DNA of 64,000 nt from Balanoglossus misakiensis (taxonomy: Eukaryota > Hemichordata). The DNA is taken from assembly GCA_040954595.2 (NCBI GenBank), contig CM082580.2, forward strand, positions 7,998,001-8,062,000. The letters are read 5' to 3'. Positions 13,441 to 25,710 of the stretch are shown here, piece by piece (the stretch's first letter is position 1; every line of letters starts with the position of its first letter). A program made the translations under genes and the position numbers. The notes below the pieces were generated by a model. That model did no database searches, had not been told where the DNA came from, and saw nothing but the letters and a program-made list of their open reading frames with translations.

Positions 13441-16400
13441 GACAGAAAGTTTAAGACTTTGGTTTTCGATAGACGGATTCAAAGCGTGGCCGTGAACGTC
13501 TTGGTATTTAGCAGAATGCAATCCCGCGACACAATGGCAAAGTGTTTCGACTCCAGGCACTTTGTGGATTGGAACTCTAATCCAGTCGGTCAAGATACGT
13601 CGAATAATTACCATGTGTCACACTGTGTTTTTTTTTCCTTTAGATGGTGCACGTTTCTTCCCAAGATCTTCCCACAAGAGAATCCCATTCTTATCCCCGG
13701 AAACGTTAATCGTTCGCTACCCAATATGCTCGATGATATGAAAGTCTTGAGCAAACAATGTCGACCCTACACCGTGGCTAATTCGAGTCTCGAGCTACGG
13801 CAATCATAACATGTCATATTTCTATAGGTTCGAAATGGCATTTTGCATCCCAGTGGACACCATCAACTGTGTTTAATCGGCCCTAGTAAATCCATTGGTT
13901 GTTCATCGACGCCGTCGAAAATAATGTAATGGTAAACTGGGGTAAACTAGCTTCTAGGTCTCAATGCCCCCTTAATGGTTTCTGTCGCACCTGGCGACAA
14001 GACAGCAATGTGTAACTAATGTTGAGGTCAGTGCTACATCATTAAGCCACATAGGCCATGCGTATGGCTTCTAAACTATCTGAAATAAAAAGGTCAGTTC
14101 AAGTGGGGCAACAGAGATGAACGCTGTGGGCATTATTGAGTATGAAGCATGTTTTTAAAAAAACGTCAATAGACATGCGTATACTTTACAAATCGACACA
14201 AGCTCCAATGGTTAATGGATTAGATGATAGTAAAGCCAGCAAACGCGTGCGTGTGATCATTTATCTCTTGCCGTGTGCAGCTATCATTTTAAGTAAAAAG
14301 TCATCTCATTCATGTAAACGCCCCTTAACAAAAGCCGTTTCCCGCGTACAATAGCTCAAATATGGCGCCACTGAAATAATTGGACGAAAAGCGTCCATTG
14401 ATTCTTGCGGTCAAGGGCTTTCGTGTACCGCGTCGTGTTGGTAGAAATCGTAAAGGAGCCCGTTTGTATTAACAACTTCCTCTCAAAATCACAATACTTT
14501 TTATATCGGAGCAATGCCCATGTCTGAACTCAATCTGCAAGTCGTTCTGACGTCAGCCATTTTTTGTTAAACATCCTGTGAACTCCATGACACTGCATAT
14601 ATATTTCGATATCAATGTTTTTCTTGTGAGTTAATTTTAGAAACGATTGATTAAAGATGTTTGTATTGTAACAGGTCTATAACTGTCCTCGATTGCGGCT
14701 GCTGTGTCCTGTAATTTTTGTGTCAATTTTATTACAAGCCTGTAAGAAATGTAAGTGCATTGCATGTTACCAGCACGATTTTGTTCGAAGCTGTATTTCT
14801 CATTGAAGACTATATGAAAACTCCTCAAGTTCCATATTTTTTTTCAAAAAGGCAGAGTTAAATTCATTCGACGTTAATTTCTGCTCTGGGTACTTAATCG
14901 ACAAAAATATTTCATGTTGTACAACATGTAGGCTCTATAGAATCAACCGTGAAAATTTGAGATGATATGGCCAATGCTTGTAGTAAATCCCGTGTGATAG
15001 TTCGATTACAAGGCGTTTGCAATATCGAGACTGCGGGATATTGCAAGAGTGTGATGATCTTGAAATGACGATTTTATCACTTCTGAAACCACCGCCTCGT
15101 GGCGCGTTACTTTTACTTTTACTTTAATAGCAGAAACCCGGTCTGTCGTCACCCCTCGAGGTCAGACGACATCAGTGGTCCAATCAGAAAGCCCGGCTCG
15201 TCCGGGTGTCGTGCAAAATGGCGCCAACACGAGAGTGTGCGATGACAGCTCAGCAGTCCTGATCTATGATCGATGGACGTGCTCATGATACGATATGAAA
15301 GATTTACAAGACACGGTGAGCTCAAATCATTGGAGGTGTTTGTCTGAACAATAAGGTTAGCTGTAGTACCCGAATGAAAAATTATACATTTATGTTTGAA
15401 CTTATTTTGCGCCTTCCGCAGACCAAGAAGTCATGCACATGACTATCAATCGGTACTCGAACCCTCGACCTACCGCAAATCGCTTATCTAGGGGTCACTA
15501 TTCTGAAAAGGAGATGTGTACTCGAGCTTTCTTTCCAACTTTCCGGGTTACTGCCAGTAGCCATGGATACATTACGCACAACCATGGATACCAAGTGTCC
15601 ACGCTCGACGTGAGGTCTGCCCGCCATGCGATGAACACACCAGAAGTAACTGCGGGCAGATGTGCATTTTAACATTGTGTCACGGCTCCCGCAACTACCA
15701 GGCCTGCTTCCCCTCCAGGGGAATGGTGGGGGTCGTCTGTTATTTGATTGACACGTTTTCGGTACAGGGTCTCATCATAAAGGAGTGTATACGTATAGTA
15801 CCCTGACACACACACATGGGGAAATATTGACAAGTATATCCTCAAATTTGTTCGGGAATCTTCCAGAGTCGAACTCTACCCATTTCGGAAAGCGTTTGCG
15901 TTTTGAGAATGCATCGCTCAGGCTGTGGTATTTAAATAAGCAGGTTTTGTGATGCAAATTATGCATGCTAAATACAAGAAATCAAAATATCTTAGTAATA
16001 AACACCTGTGGCGATTTGCATACTTCTAACAAACTAACGTGCATAGAGTGTCGAAACAAACACAAACAAGAACTACCAAGGTATATAGAGAGAATTATTT
16101 GCAATGTTATATTCTTTAATTTAATTTAACACCCCCGATCTAATAACCGTAGACTTGTGCTCCACGCAGGGCGATGCTGTGTTCGATGTACAGCGTAGGC
16201 AAACTTGCACGGATTATACACACACGAAGAAAAGATGGCCAACCTACAATTCATCTTTTCAGTCACTGCATGTTGGAGGCTTCCCTAATCTTTCTCTCCC
16301 ACACTTCTACTGGTTCGCCAGCCTCGTGACACCCAAGCGCGTCCAGAAACACTTGTGCCGATTCGCCACTTCGTGACATCCAATACTTCAGAATATTACT

Positions 16401-17883
16401 ACAGTCACCTCTCGCCGGCGGGCGGGCAGCTGAGCGAAGACCCGCAGTTTTTGTCGCTGCGAAATCATTTGTTGTTTTGAAAAGAGACGCTGAACCAAAA
16501 CCGTTCGGTGAGCACGCAACACTTCGCTTCTCCGAGGGATGCTTGGGCAATGCGCGTGCGGTTTCCAAGTTAATCTGCCAGTTGGCAATGTTCAATAGAG
16601 AATGGGACTGAATACACGCTATTCAAAACATGACTGTTTGATGATGTTTGCCTGCATGCCAACTGCCGAAATACTGACATATTTTTACAAATATGATGTT
16701 TGCTGAATCGATTACCGTTAATAATCTCACCCCCACTTTCCAGCCGATATGTCGAATTCAGCATAGCAACGAAAGATGAATAATTATTCACTTTGGTCGA
16801 CCACTAAAACATATTATCGTTTATGTGTTGGGTTGCCGGCATGCCATTAAACTCCCATCTTCATAAATGTCAGCGATGGCGGTTCGAAAAGCGATCGTTC
16901 CCAAAGACGAGATTAGCCACGCCGAGAGAAATAACAAGAATATCTATTCCAAGAATTGGCGTGCTTCATTTCCCCCCTTTGACGTCAAATGAAAGATTAC
17001 AGCCGGTTCAAGTTGTGAGACTTTCAATTTCAAGTGTTGGGAGTTTAGGGTCTTCAGTTGAACAAGTATACAAGCAGGGGAAGAAAATTGTATATAACGG
17101 GCGGGCAATGTATACTGAATTTGTTGAGAAACTGTGATGGGTCTACATTTTGCCTCAAAATTGTGGAACCGGCGATTTAGCCATTCAGATTATCAAAAAA
17201 ATATCTCTATAGTAGTTTTTTTGTGTGTGAATCTTTGTTTTGGTTGTCCTGCTAAAATATCCTGGACCAGTGTTCCGCTTTTCAACATGACCGCCATTAA
17301 CATCCATCGCCTTATTCCATTAAAGTGAATTTATTATTTACATTTCTTATAGGTTTATAACTTTTATAACACCAACGATACGATTGACTCCACAACTGTA
17401 TTCCTAATTTACTTTCTAATAAATACTGTCACGGAGATCAAAATTGACAGGAAAGTCATTAGCGGTCAGACGCTTTCTAAAACGACAAGTCTCTCACGTG
17501 AAGACGGGCTTTTTCAAACGACAGTCGCAACAAAAATGGCGGCATTTCTTTCTCTGAATGCAAGATTCACTAAATCTGTTTTTATACGCTGATGGCACTC
17601 AAATTGTTTCAGACTAACCGAATTCCAATGAGCAGGTTCAATCCCGTTGTTAGTTCCCTGGGCCAAAAAATTAACCAGATCTTGGATTCTGTTCCAGAGA
17701 GCTCGACTCGGGGTCCGTGTGGTGCATTACAACGAGCCATTATATAACATAATTCGTGTAGTTCGCATGTTATATAATCGGGCCTTATTAACAGGTGCAT
17801 GCTGATAGGTGGATGGTTACTTCAAGAGACAGGCTTTGATTTAAAGCCCCATGAGCTGCAACTTTGGGGAAATTATCATGAGA

Positions 17884-17889
17884 TTTATT
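17884..17889 (-). other. Candidate poly(A) signal for bursicon beta
   Basis: TTTATT on the plus strand gives AATAAA on the minus strand, about 250 nt after the bursicon beta stop. An ATTAAA also occurs directly after the stop (18135–18140), but that is very close to the coding end. Confidence 0.35.
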
Positions 17890-18140
17890 ACATTTTCATT
17901 GCAATAGGCCTGTTTGACTTTTTTTTTAAATTGCGAGAATTTTCAATTGTACTGATATTTCATCAATAGACAGAATTAAAAGCATATTAGAGATTATTTA
18001 AAGCTTAATTTTTTATCCAGTTCGCAGCTGATGGGCCTTTAAACGACGACACCAGGGACAAGACGGTTTTATGTAAATTATCTTCACACGCTTTGACAAG
18101 AAAATAATACTAGTACTTTGCTATCGGTGTTATTTTTAAT

Positions 18141-21100
18141 TTAGAAGGCACACTCCTGACACGCACAATCCACCGGCTCTTCCAGAACGATGGTGTGGCT
18201 GAGGCCACGTAGCAGATTGTTGTCCAGGTCACGACACGTGCTTAACGTCACTGGCTTGGGTCTTCTCGAACTCTCCCGACAGCATTTACATCTCTGCAAT
18301 GCAAGCGAGCGCAAAACAATTAATTATACATGTAAAACGAAAGAAAGTGTATAGGCTATCCTGAGGACAAACATTAAAGGGACAAAGTTACTCATTTCTG
18401 AAATATTATTTGTATTGTTCTGCTCACTGAAATAGGCTCAATAACTTGTTGTCACAGCTCAACTCATACCCTGTGCATGGGCATAATGCATGTTACTTCC
18501 ACAATGCAATTTTTGGTACGTACCCAAAATGTTTTATAGAAGAATTCACACATTATAACCATGCACAGGTGGGAGGGGGAGTTGAACTGGTGATTAAGTA
18601 TATTTTAGTGACGAGAACAACAACTCAGGGGTACAGAAACAAAACACTACGTGACGTCACAGTCAGCTGGAGAAACAGTGACCGTGGCATACGCGTGTAC
18701 GTCACTGCTTTGCGTCACCATGCGATCCAATGTGGTTGTCAGCCGTCCATCCATTTCAATGGTTTCACTTTTATGGACTCGGCCCAACATGCCAAAGGAC
18801 AGTGCGCTGTGGCATATATGTGCATCTAATTTGTTGCGAGATTAGATCTAAATTTGCCACAGGTGGTTATGTTTGCAATTTCATCATGCCCGTCGAAATT
18901 ACTCGCATGAACACTCCTGAACCGGGCTGTACTTGAACTTGGCGGCGCAAGGACAGTGTGTTTTGCTGGTTATCTGGCCGCATCTCATCGATTGATTTGT
19001 TTCACAATTTAATCACTTATGGCCGCCAGCTACGGTTGATTTTGTTTTATACCGCGAATGACAACTTCGCCATGCCTGCCTGAACCGATTTGTTTTAACC
19101 CTGCCTTCATACAACGTTTTGGTAATTCACTTTTAAAACACGCCTCGTAGCTACACACAATGTACGCATGGCGAGCCGCGAGACTGAAAGAGTTTCGAGA
19201 TAATTCCACGCCGATAACATATCGCTAACGTGCATCTGCTATCATGATTGTATTCGCCAATCTGCTTGGGCAGGATGATATTGTCGCCAGTCACGTGCAC
19301 ACATCGTGTGCGTTCGCTCGCACGCGGCTTCAAAATGACAAACACTCGGACTCCGGCTATCAAGTGCTAAACGCTCTAAATGCACTCAGTCTCTTGACGA
19401 GAGTGTGACCTCAAAATTGCATATCGGGTGGCCGGGAGAACACGGAAACGGCCGTGGAACTCTCGCTGACGTTTTCCTTCCGCGCTTCAAGGCGTTTCTC
19501 ATTTCCTCGCACGTTTCCTGGAGACCTCCGTCGACCACACGTGTGGAAATCTTAACGAGGATGGCATGACAACGCCAGTTAACAACAAAAACAATTAGTA
19601 ATTGTCAAAGATACAGTCCCCGCTGATCAACAGAAACAGAAAATGTTGATTTACATGTAATAGCATGATTATTTGATAGCGAACATATGGACGAACTGAC
19701 GGACGGCTCGGATATAGGCCGTTCACTTAAAAAAGACTAAGCCCTTGTTCTAGCCAGGTCCGTGGCCGACCAAAAAACAGGTGTGAACGGGTGTAGCCGG
19801 CCCTTGTCCTGACAATTTTGTGTCCCAGTCGAAAGGGGAAGGATGCCAGATGCCAATTTATTACAGCAAGACATCGTCCGCAGGGACGTATAATTTACAG
19901 GCTAACAAAGTAGGCCTAATGTCTACTTGCAAACGTGCCAGCCAGACAATTACTTGCTACGCATATCACTGGTAGTGTGTTGATTAATGCTAATGAGTAT
20001 TGTCGTATACTAAATCAATGTCAGCACGCATGCAACCATTAATTTTAACACGCATTACAATCAAGCAAAGACTTGCAAATAAACAGTACACATTGTCCAT
20101 AAACCCCATAGGTATTTTAGTTGGACGACCGTTTTTCTCGAGTTTTGCGCATTCTTGTGTCGAGAGAAAACATGACCACGTTAAGAGACTACAGGAAGGT
20201 GTTATTATACTGTTATCAACTTCCGCCAGGCAGCTTTCAGTTTCGAACATAAATCGTTTCCATTTGAGCTTTTTAAAAAGTAGCTGCAGGGACAATGTGC
20301 GATATCGGCGCCATATTGGCATTAACACGGCTATCTCAGGCGTGCGTGTCGTCTACCTTTATATATAGAGGGCGCGTTGTCGAATTTCCAGCCTGGTCAC
20401 AATTAGGGGCTGAGTTTAGACAGTTCTTTCTTATAAGTACACGGTGTGGCGGACTTGAATGAGATGATCGCATATATTAACGTCAATTAGAGGTGTGAAA
20501 ATTGTTACTGCTTCCAATTCGTAGCCCAATGAACCACCCAGAAGCCATAGGCATATTGATTCCAAGCTGTTATTATATTCCTTTTTAGCGCTCAAGCATA
20601 TGAATACTCGTACAAAAAAACTTTAAAAAAATGAAAGATCAATCCCGCCAACCCTACACAACAAGACATGTCGTTCTTGTTTTCATTTGTGACTTGTCAC
20701 GTTCACTGTGCACCGTAGTCTCGGTTACCCAGACGCCTTTGCTTCTTCCGATGCTCTCCAGAAAAGGGTCTGGGGAAATGCTATTGAAAGCTTTGTAAAA
20801 CAAAATGGCCGATGTCAGGATTTTGATCATCGCCTGATTGGCTGAGCTGTCAGTATGACCCGGGTCACTGACTCTCGACAATGTGTGATTATTTGTGGTA
20901 TCTTCATATCAAGAGACCGGTACTTGTTGGTTGATGCGAAAGGCAAAAGGCGTCCTCTGTTAGCATTGTTGGAGAAATTATATGAAATATCTTTGGTAGA
21001 CGATTGTCGAAACTATTGCAGTGACCCGGGTCATACTGACAGCTCAGCCAATCAGGCGATGATCAAAATCCTGACATCGGCCATTTTGTTTTACAAAGCT

Positions 21101-21716
21101 TTCAATAGCATTTCCCCAGACCCTTTTCTGGAGAGCATCGGAAGAAGCAAAGGCGTCTGGGTAACCGAGACTATGTGCACCGCAGCTTAGTTGGTTCGTC
21201 CATATTGCGCAGTTGGACTCCATCCACCTTTATCGCAAATGACCTAACAGATGATTTTCCTATCATTGCGAGATCTCGCGAGACATGGTTCATTTCCGTA
21301 GCAACGGATTGGTAGCCGAGTAATATAAATCAAGCTTTGTTTATATGAACCTAGAATAGGTGCACAATTTAACAAAAAAATGTGCTGTTTAACCTGTGTC
21401 ACGCGAGAATGTCTTCCCACATGAATTGTATAGCCACGCGAGATCTCGGAGGGTCGCTAGGAGTTCGGATAATGGTCTACAGCAAAGAGAGAACACAGCA
21501 ATGGCTTCGGAAGAAGACCGCAACGTGCCTTATTTTCCCACTCACACACAATCATCACTGGCGGTGTCCGTGGATACATTTGCAGAAATTGATTAACTTT
21601 TCTGACGTCTTCAGTATGCCTACGATAATCTGAGTGACATCGAAATCGTTTGGGAAATTCATTTACTCGTTTTGACTCGTCGCCTATGTCCATAATCGGC
21701 GTAGTTTCTTGGTTGC

Positions 21717-21756
<40 letters not shown>

Positions 21757-22542
21757 CAGCGATGTTAAAACATTACAGGCAAATTTAAAAATTGATCGAA
21801 CATCTGAATTTTTTTCTGAAAGGTCAACATGTGTTGTTTTGTCTTTCGTCTGTACGGTGCATTGCACTTTGAGAGTGAACGCAATCTTGAATAGAATGGC
21901 GGAGCGTCTATCACACTCACTTTCCTTTTTGTCACGACTAACTTTTATCTTATTGAAGAAAATAGTCAGGCACTGCGAACCCTGTAGCCGTTGACTTCGT
22001 CGCTACAACAATTCCATTGTCGGGCACGTTACAACAACCGTATATAACACCGTTTGAATGTCAGTTTGCACTGATACATCGGCGGACGGTTTTCAAACTG
22101 TGCGCGTACGCACGTTGATCTTGTAGACGGCTCTGATGAAATAGATGACCTTTGATTAGCGTCTCTCGGCAGCGCGGCGCTGGCCGTGTCTATTGTCTGG
22201 CAGTGGCGCGACTAATTAATTGCTCGGTGAAAATGACTTTTTCCTTGTGCCCATTTTTTTAAACTTTAGACGTGACCCCTATTATCACGAACCCTGTTTA
22301 CTCACCTTCAAAAATCCGGTCGGCGAAACGACGCTGGGTGAAACCTGAGATACACACGAGCCTTCGCATTTTTGTAAAATAACGCTGCCGGAGCAGAATT
22401 TTCTGAACCCGGTGTCTTCGTCCATGATTTCTTGGTTTATTACTAATTCCGTGAAACCCGGCAAGCAGCTGTCGACCTGTTGGCCCTTGGAGCTCATGAA
22501 AAAGGCAGCGCTGCAGTAAGTCACCAGAAGTAGAAAGTTCAT
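18141..22542 (-). CDS. Pburs: Bursicon beta subunit (partner of bursicon), two coding exons
   Basis: A cystine-knot hormone subunit of 129 aa, the heterodimer partner of bursicon alpha. The coding exons are 22306–22542 (79 codons from the ATG) and 18141–18293 (50 codons plus TAA). They join at a phase-0 intron with GTGAGT donor and TTGCATTGCAG acceptor, between Lys79 and Arg80. Residues 1–15 are a short signal peptide. The mature chain has 11 cysteines (26, 50, 59, 63, 81, 83, 84, 99, 122, 124, 127), with CEGSC (59–63) and CAC (122–124). Beta-type signatures are QVSPSVVSPTGFLK (66–79) followed by C.CCRES (81–87), matching insect partner of bursicon (SQVQPSV.TPTGFLK, CYCCRES). A good 3' splice site ends at 22573, 30 nt before the ATG, so a leader intron is likely. 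The protein ends immediately after the last knot cysteine. Confidence 0.93.
20708..21180. mobile_element. Large foldback: 163/162-bp inverted repeat
   Basis: The left arm (20708–20870) is the near-exact reverse complement of the right arm (21019–21180), with a spacer of about 148 bp. Arm ends are GTGCAC on the outside and CAGTGACCCGGGTCA on the inside. Translating the outer-to-inner strand of both arms gives the same peptide phrase, a by-product of the repetition and not a gene. Arms this similar suggest a recent insertion of a foldback or MITE-type element, or a recent inverted duplication. No transposase is present. Confidence 0.85.
21712..21756 (+). repeat. (GTT)n microsatellite
   Basis: About 45 bp of GTT repeats with one GCT interruption. 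It produces poly-Leu and poly-Asn artefacts in the open frames on the two strands. Confidence 0.9.
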
Positions 22543-22572
22543 TGCAAAGACGAGGAGTGGAGAAACAGCCAC

Positions 22573-22592
22573 CTGAGAACATAAAAAAATGG
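22573..22592 (-). promoter_or_regulatory. Predicted 3' splice site of bursicon beta leader intron
   Basis: On the minus strand CATTTTTTTATGTTCTCAG ends at 22573. The exon would run from 22572 with 30 nt of UTR before the ATG at 22542. This mirrors the arrangement at bursicon alpha. Confidence 0.5.
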
Positions 22593-23392
22593 AGAGGGGG
22601 AAATGGACAGCGTTAATGTGGAAAGGGTGATGCGTTACACATAGCGAGAAGAGAAGAATGCCAAACGAAGGTGAGTGCGTTCGATGTAATCCATTGAAAG
22701 TGAATGCGACGATCACCAACTAGCCTTTGGATGCGAGACCGCATGGCGATCGCTCGAAGCATCAGGACGCGCTAAGTGCCCCGGACAGACGCAAAGACCG
22801 TCAGCTCGACAACGAAATGAATAGTTAGTACCTAGTTAAAGCATAAAAAAGCTCTTCCAATACGAGGCGGTGTTGTGTGAGGCGGCCGTGCAATAATTTA
22901 ACAGACTGACGGTCGCGAAATCTCAGTGTGTAGTTTCAACCACTTAACCCGACATATATGAAATGATTGGGTTACGCGCACCACGTGACGGGAACGCAGC
23001 CTCGTTCTCAAGTGCAAAGAGGGGGGGGGGGACTGCTGGTGCGTTCGGGAGTGGTGTGGTGATGCACTGGGGATGTTGATGGCAAACTCCGAAGCCCCGG
23101 AGTGCCACCACGCGCCGTCCTGCGTCATCGGTTGGCATTGGCGATTTCGAACGCCCCCACAGTCGTAGGTAGCAGTTTTGTGAAGTTCGTAATTATTAGT
23201 CATTTGTCAGGCTCCGTGTACATGTACCTTAATTAATTTCACCGGTCAGTTTTTTCGATAATGAATAAGAGATTAATGAGAGTTTCTCCTTGTTTAGTTT
23301 CTGATTTTTTTTCTTCTGTAAACAAGAAAGTCCTAATGATGTTTAGTTTTATCTTATAATCTACCGCATGTGCCCGACGGCCAGATATACGT

Positions 23393-23634
23393 CCGTCCAT
23401 CTGCCTGTCTGTCTATTCGTCTGTCTGTCTGTCTGTCGGACATTGGATGTGATACGTTCATGGACTGACTGACTGAGTGACTGACTGACTGACTGGGTGA
23501 GTGAGCGAGTGACAGTGACTGACTGACTGACTGAATAGATGGATGAATGAATGAATGAATGAATGAATGAATGAATGAATGAATGAATGAATGAATGAAT
23601 GAATGAATGAATGAATGAATGAATGAATGAATGA
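23393..23634. repeat. Compound tetranucleotide microsatellite
   Basis: Three adjoining blocks: (TGTC)n at about 23393–23436, (GACT)n with interruptions at about 23460–23533, and (ATGA)n at about 23543–23634. The repeats create a spurious His/Ser/Phe-rich frame on the minus strand. Confidence 0.9.
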
Positions 23635-25547
23635 AATCAACCTAACGAAGTTAATATTTTGACAGACCGTCACACGTGACCGGTGTTTGTCCGTACAACA
23701 GACTATATTACTGGGGAACATATTCACCAGTTCATTGCGTCATTGTTGAAACCCCGCATTTGCCCGCAGACTTTCCTGGCTGTCGTTTATACACATAAAA
23801 ATGACAGTGAACAGCAAAAATGTTGGAGAGCGTACCCGTGAGGAATTTGCACTGCACTTTCAAAATAAAAACCCAATTAATTTACCTCTACTGAAAATAG
23901 ATGGGCATCTTTGGTTAGTGAATCTTAGAGTACCGACATGATTGGCCGCAAACGTTATAAACCATGACCTTGGCATTCAAATACTAATATTGTAAAATGG
24001 AAATCAAGCTACTGAATGACGTCACAACTCTGGTGAAAAGTTACACGCGAAAAGGCACGTGATGAACTGTCGTCATGCCTGGCGACGCGGGCGAGTGCGT
24101 GTCACGTGTCCGAACGAATGGCGGAGTTCATCATTAGAGGGACGGCACATGTGACTTCGAATTCGTTCGTTTTATCGGTTTTTTGTTTTTCTGAGACGGT
24201 AACCACTGCGTTATCTTATTCTACTCGCAGATTTGTGTCAAAAGACTATTACTCTGAAAACAACGCAAATTGGCTTGACATTTCCAATGATAGGCCAGTT
24301 TTATGTTTTGTTTTAATATAAATGCTATACATCTTTCATTCAATTTTTCGAATACTCCCTTAGGCCTGTAGCGGTATAGAAGGGGTCATGGGAACCAGAC
24401 TATTACAGAGTCTGGTGATCAGCATACAATTTCCTATTTTTTCTGAATGGACTGCGATTAAGCATCATTGTATGATGGCTGTGACATCATCACACCAATC
24501 CCCCACGGCGACGCATACATGCCCTTTTGGCGTATTAGAGAGATCAACTACCACTATGCCGGGGGCCACGGGACCACTGTGACGTCAGCAAGTGAGAAAC
24601 GCCGGAACCTATTAACATCCGTTGACCGCGTCACTGTAAAATTGGAAAGTACTCCGAGCTGAATACCCCGATCGTGTACGATACACTTCGGCATATGTTT
24701 TAGCTGCCTTAAGGGCGACACCAAGAATTATTTGCCGTATAAAAAAAAACACTTAAAGTTTTCCCCAAACCCCAACTGGAAATTATATTGACTTGTATTA
24801 AACCCGACTCAGCCTCTTTCCGCCATATATGAAGAGCTCGGTTGCCCTTCTCGTTGTACTTCGCTTTTTTGATACGAAGAGCATATTTTACATAACATTT
24901 CTTTGCTAAACCAATTGTGGAATTACGATTTTTTTCGTTCCGACATTTAACTTTTGTTGCCATCATAGTATGTCGCATCCCCTAATTAAAGCGCAAAGCT
25001 GTTTCGCTTTTGCCGCGAGCTGCTAGCCTCCTAGGTTACAAATTCAGAACTGTTGAAAACAGCGCACATTTGACATTATAAACTTGATATTCGTTAATGA
25101 GGCTGTTCTGTAATATTGCAAGCAGATCAACTTAGAATTTACTTGGAACTAGGTCATTAGTTCTCAGAGACAGGAATGGCTCAGTCATATCTCAGGAAAA
25201 AAACTCTCCAACACTATTTATAAATGGTGACCTTTTTTCTAATTTGTACGCACCACTAAAATATGTACCCCACTTTCCCTGAACGGTGTTGCTATGACAT
25301 TTTTCCCTTTTCATTCGCTAATTAAGCCGCATATAATTTCACACCCGCTGTCAAAAGCCATGAGTTATTTTGCTAAACGAAGGAGAGTTAGCCCCCCCAA
25401 AAACGCCTTCAGGGCAGATGAACAACGCGAGGGCCCACATGTTGCTTTAGACATACTGGCGACGTGGGCGCCTTGTCATTTCTAACCAGTAAAACACACA
25501 TTCGCGCGAGTGTCTTCTTGATCTATGCGCTTACGAATAAGACTTAC

Positions 25548-25710
25548 GGACACCCTTGCGCTGTCGCTGACGTGTGACAAAGGTGTTCTGACCATATGAT
25601 GGTAGCACAGAGACGCGGTCTCCAAAGTCTTTTCTCATCTCGCGTAAAACTGCCGGCTTGTTCGCTAAAATAATTAAGTTGTCAGAAAATGTACCCACCC
25701 TTGTCGCCAT
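25548..25710 (-). other. Exon-like segment of unknown function
   Basis: On the minus strand an ATG in a YY1-like context (AATATGGCGACA) opens a frame running to an excellent donor, GTCC|GTAAGT, at 25548. It would give 54 codons plus 1 nt; read through, it stops at 25531. The predicted peptide begins MATRVGTFSDNLIILANKPA and contains a basic RQRQRKG end. I recognise no family. A first coding exon of an unidentified gene is possible, but no second exon was found and chance is not excluded. Confidence 0.2.

Larger units (their letters stand above)
9271..18140. other. Intergenic between bursicon alpha and beta
   Basis: No gene is supported. Contents noted: an ATGC-rich palindromic simple repeat at 11147–11194; a 77-codon frame with an ideal Kozak context at 11328; one copy of a weak repeat family at about 13320–13440; ATGGCG (YY1-like) motifs at 14362, 15215–15225 and 17533–17543; and a tRNA B-box-like string near 15452–15465. 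Minus-strand AATAAA at 17884–17889 is a candidate poly(A) signal for bursicon beta. Confidence 0.5.
18294..22305 (-). other. Intron of bursicon beta, with foldback and an orphan TATA/ORF
   Basis: A 4.0-kb intron. It contains the inverted repeat at 20708–21180, a (GTT)n microsatellite at 21712–21756, the palindrome TCTCGCGAGA at 21274–21283, and on the minus strand a TATA-like TATATATAAA (20358–20367) 36 bp before the ATG of a 110-codon frame (19990–20322). None of these is shown to be functional. Confidence 0.7.

Noticed and set aside
15440-15500. tRNA-like B box (GGGTTCGAGTACC on the minus strand)
   Set aside because: No matching A box, anticodon stem or acceptor stem could be folded around it. 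At most a decayed tRNA-derived SINE fragment.
16263-16595. 110-codon minus-strand frame, CpG-rich, with an imperfect internal duplication of about 54 bp
   Set aside because: Composition is suggestive but there is no domain, no splice context and a competing overlapping frame. Left unassigned.
21396-21596. Plus-strand frame containing an ATGGCTTCG start at 21501
   Set aside because: Only 31 codons follow the plausible ATG, with no usable donor before the stop, and it sits inside the bursicon beta intron.
23458-23727. His/Ser/Phe/Ile-repeat frame on the minus strand
   Set aside because: Translation of the (ATGA)n and (GACT)n microsatellite.
24709-24978. Lys-rich 89-codon minus-strand frame
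   Set aside because: Low-complexity basic composition in AT-rich DNA, no homology recognised, no splice sites.
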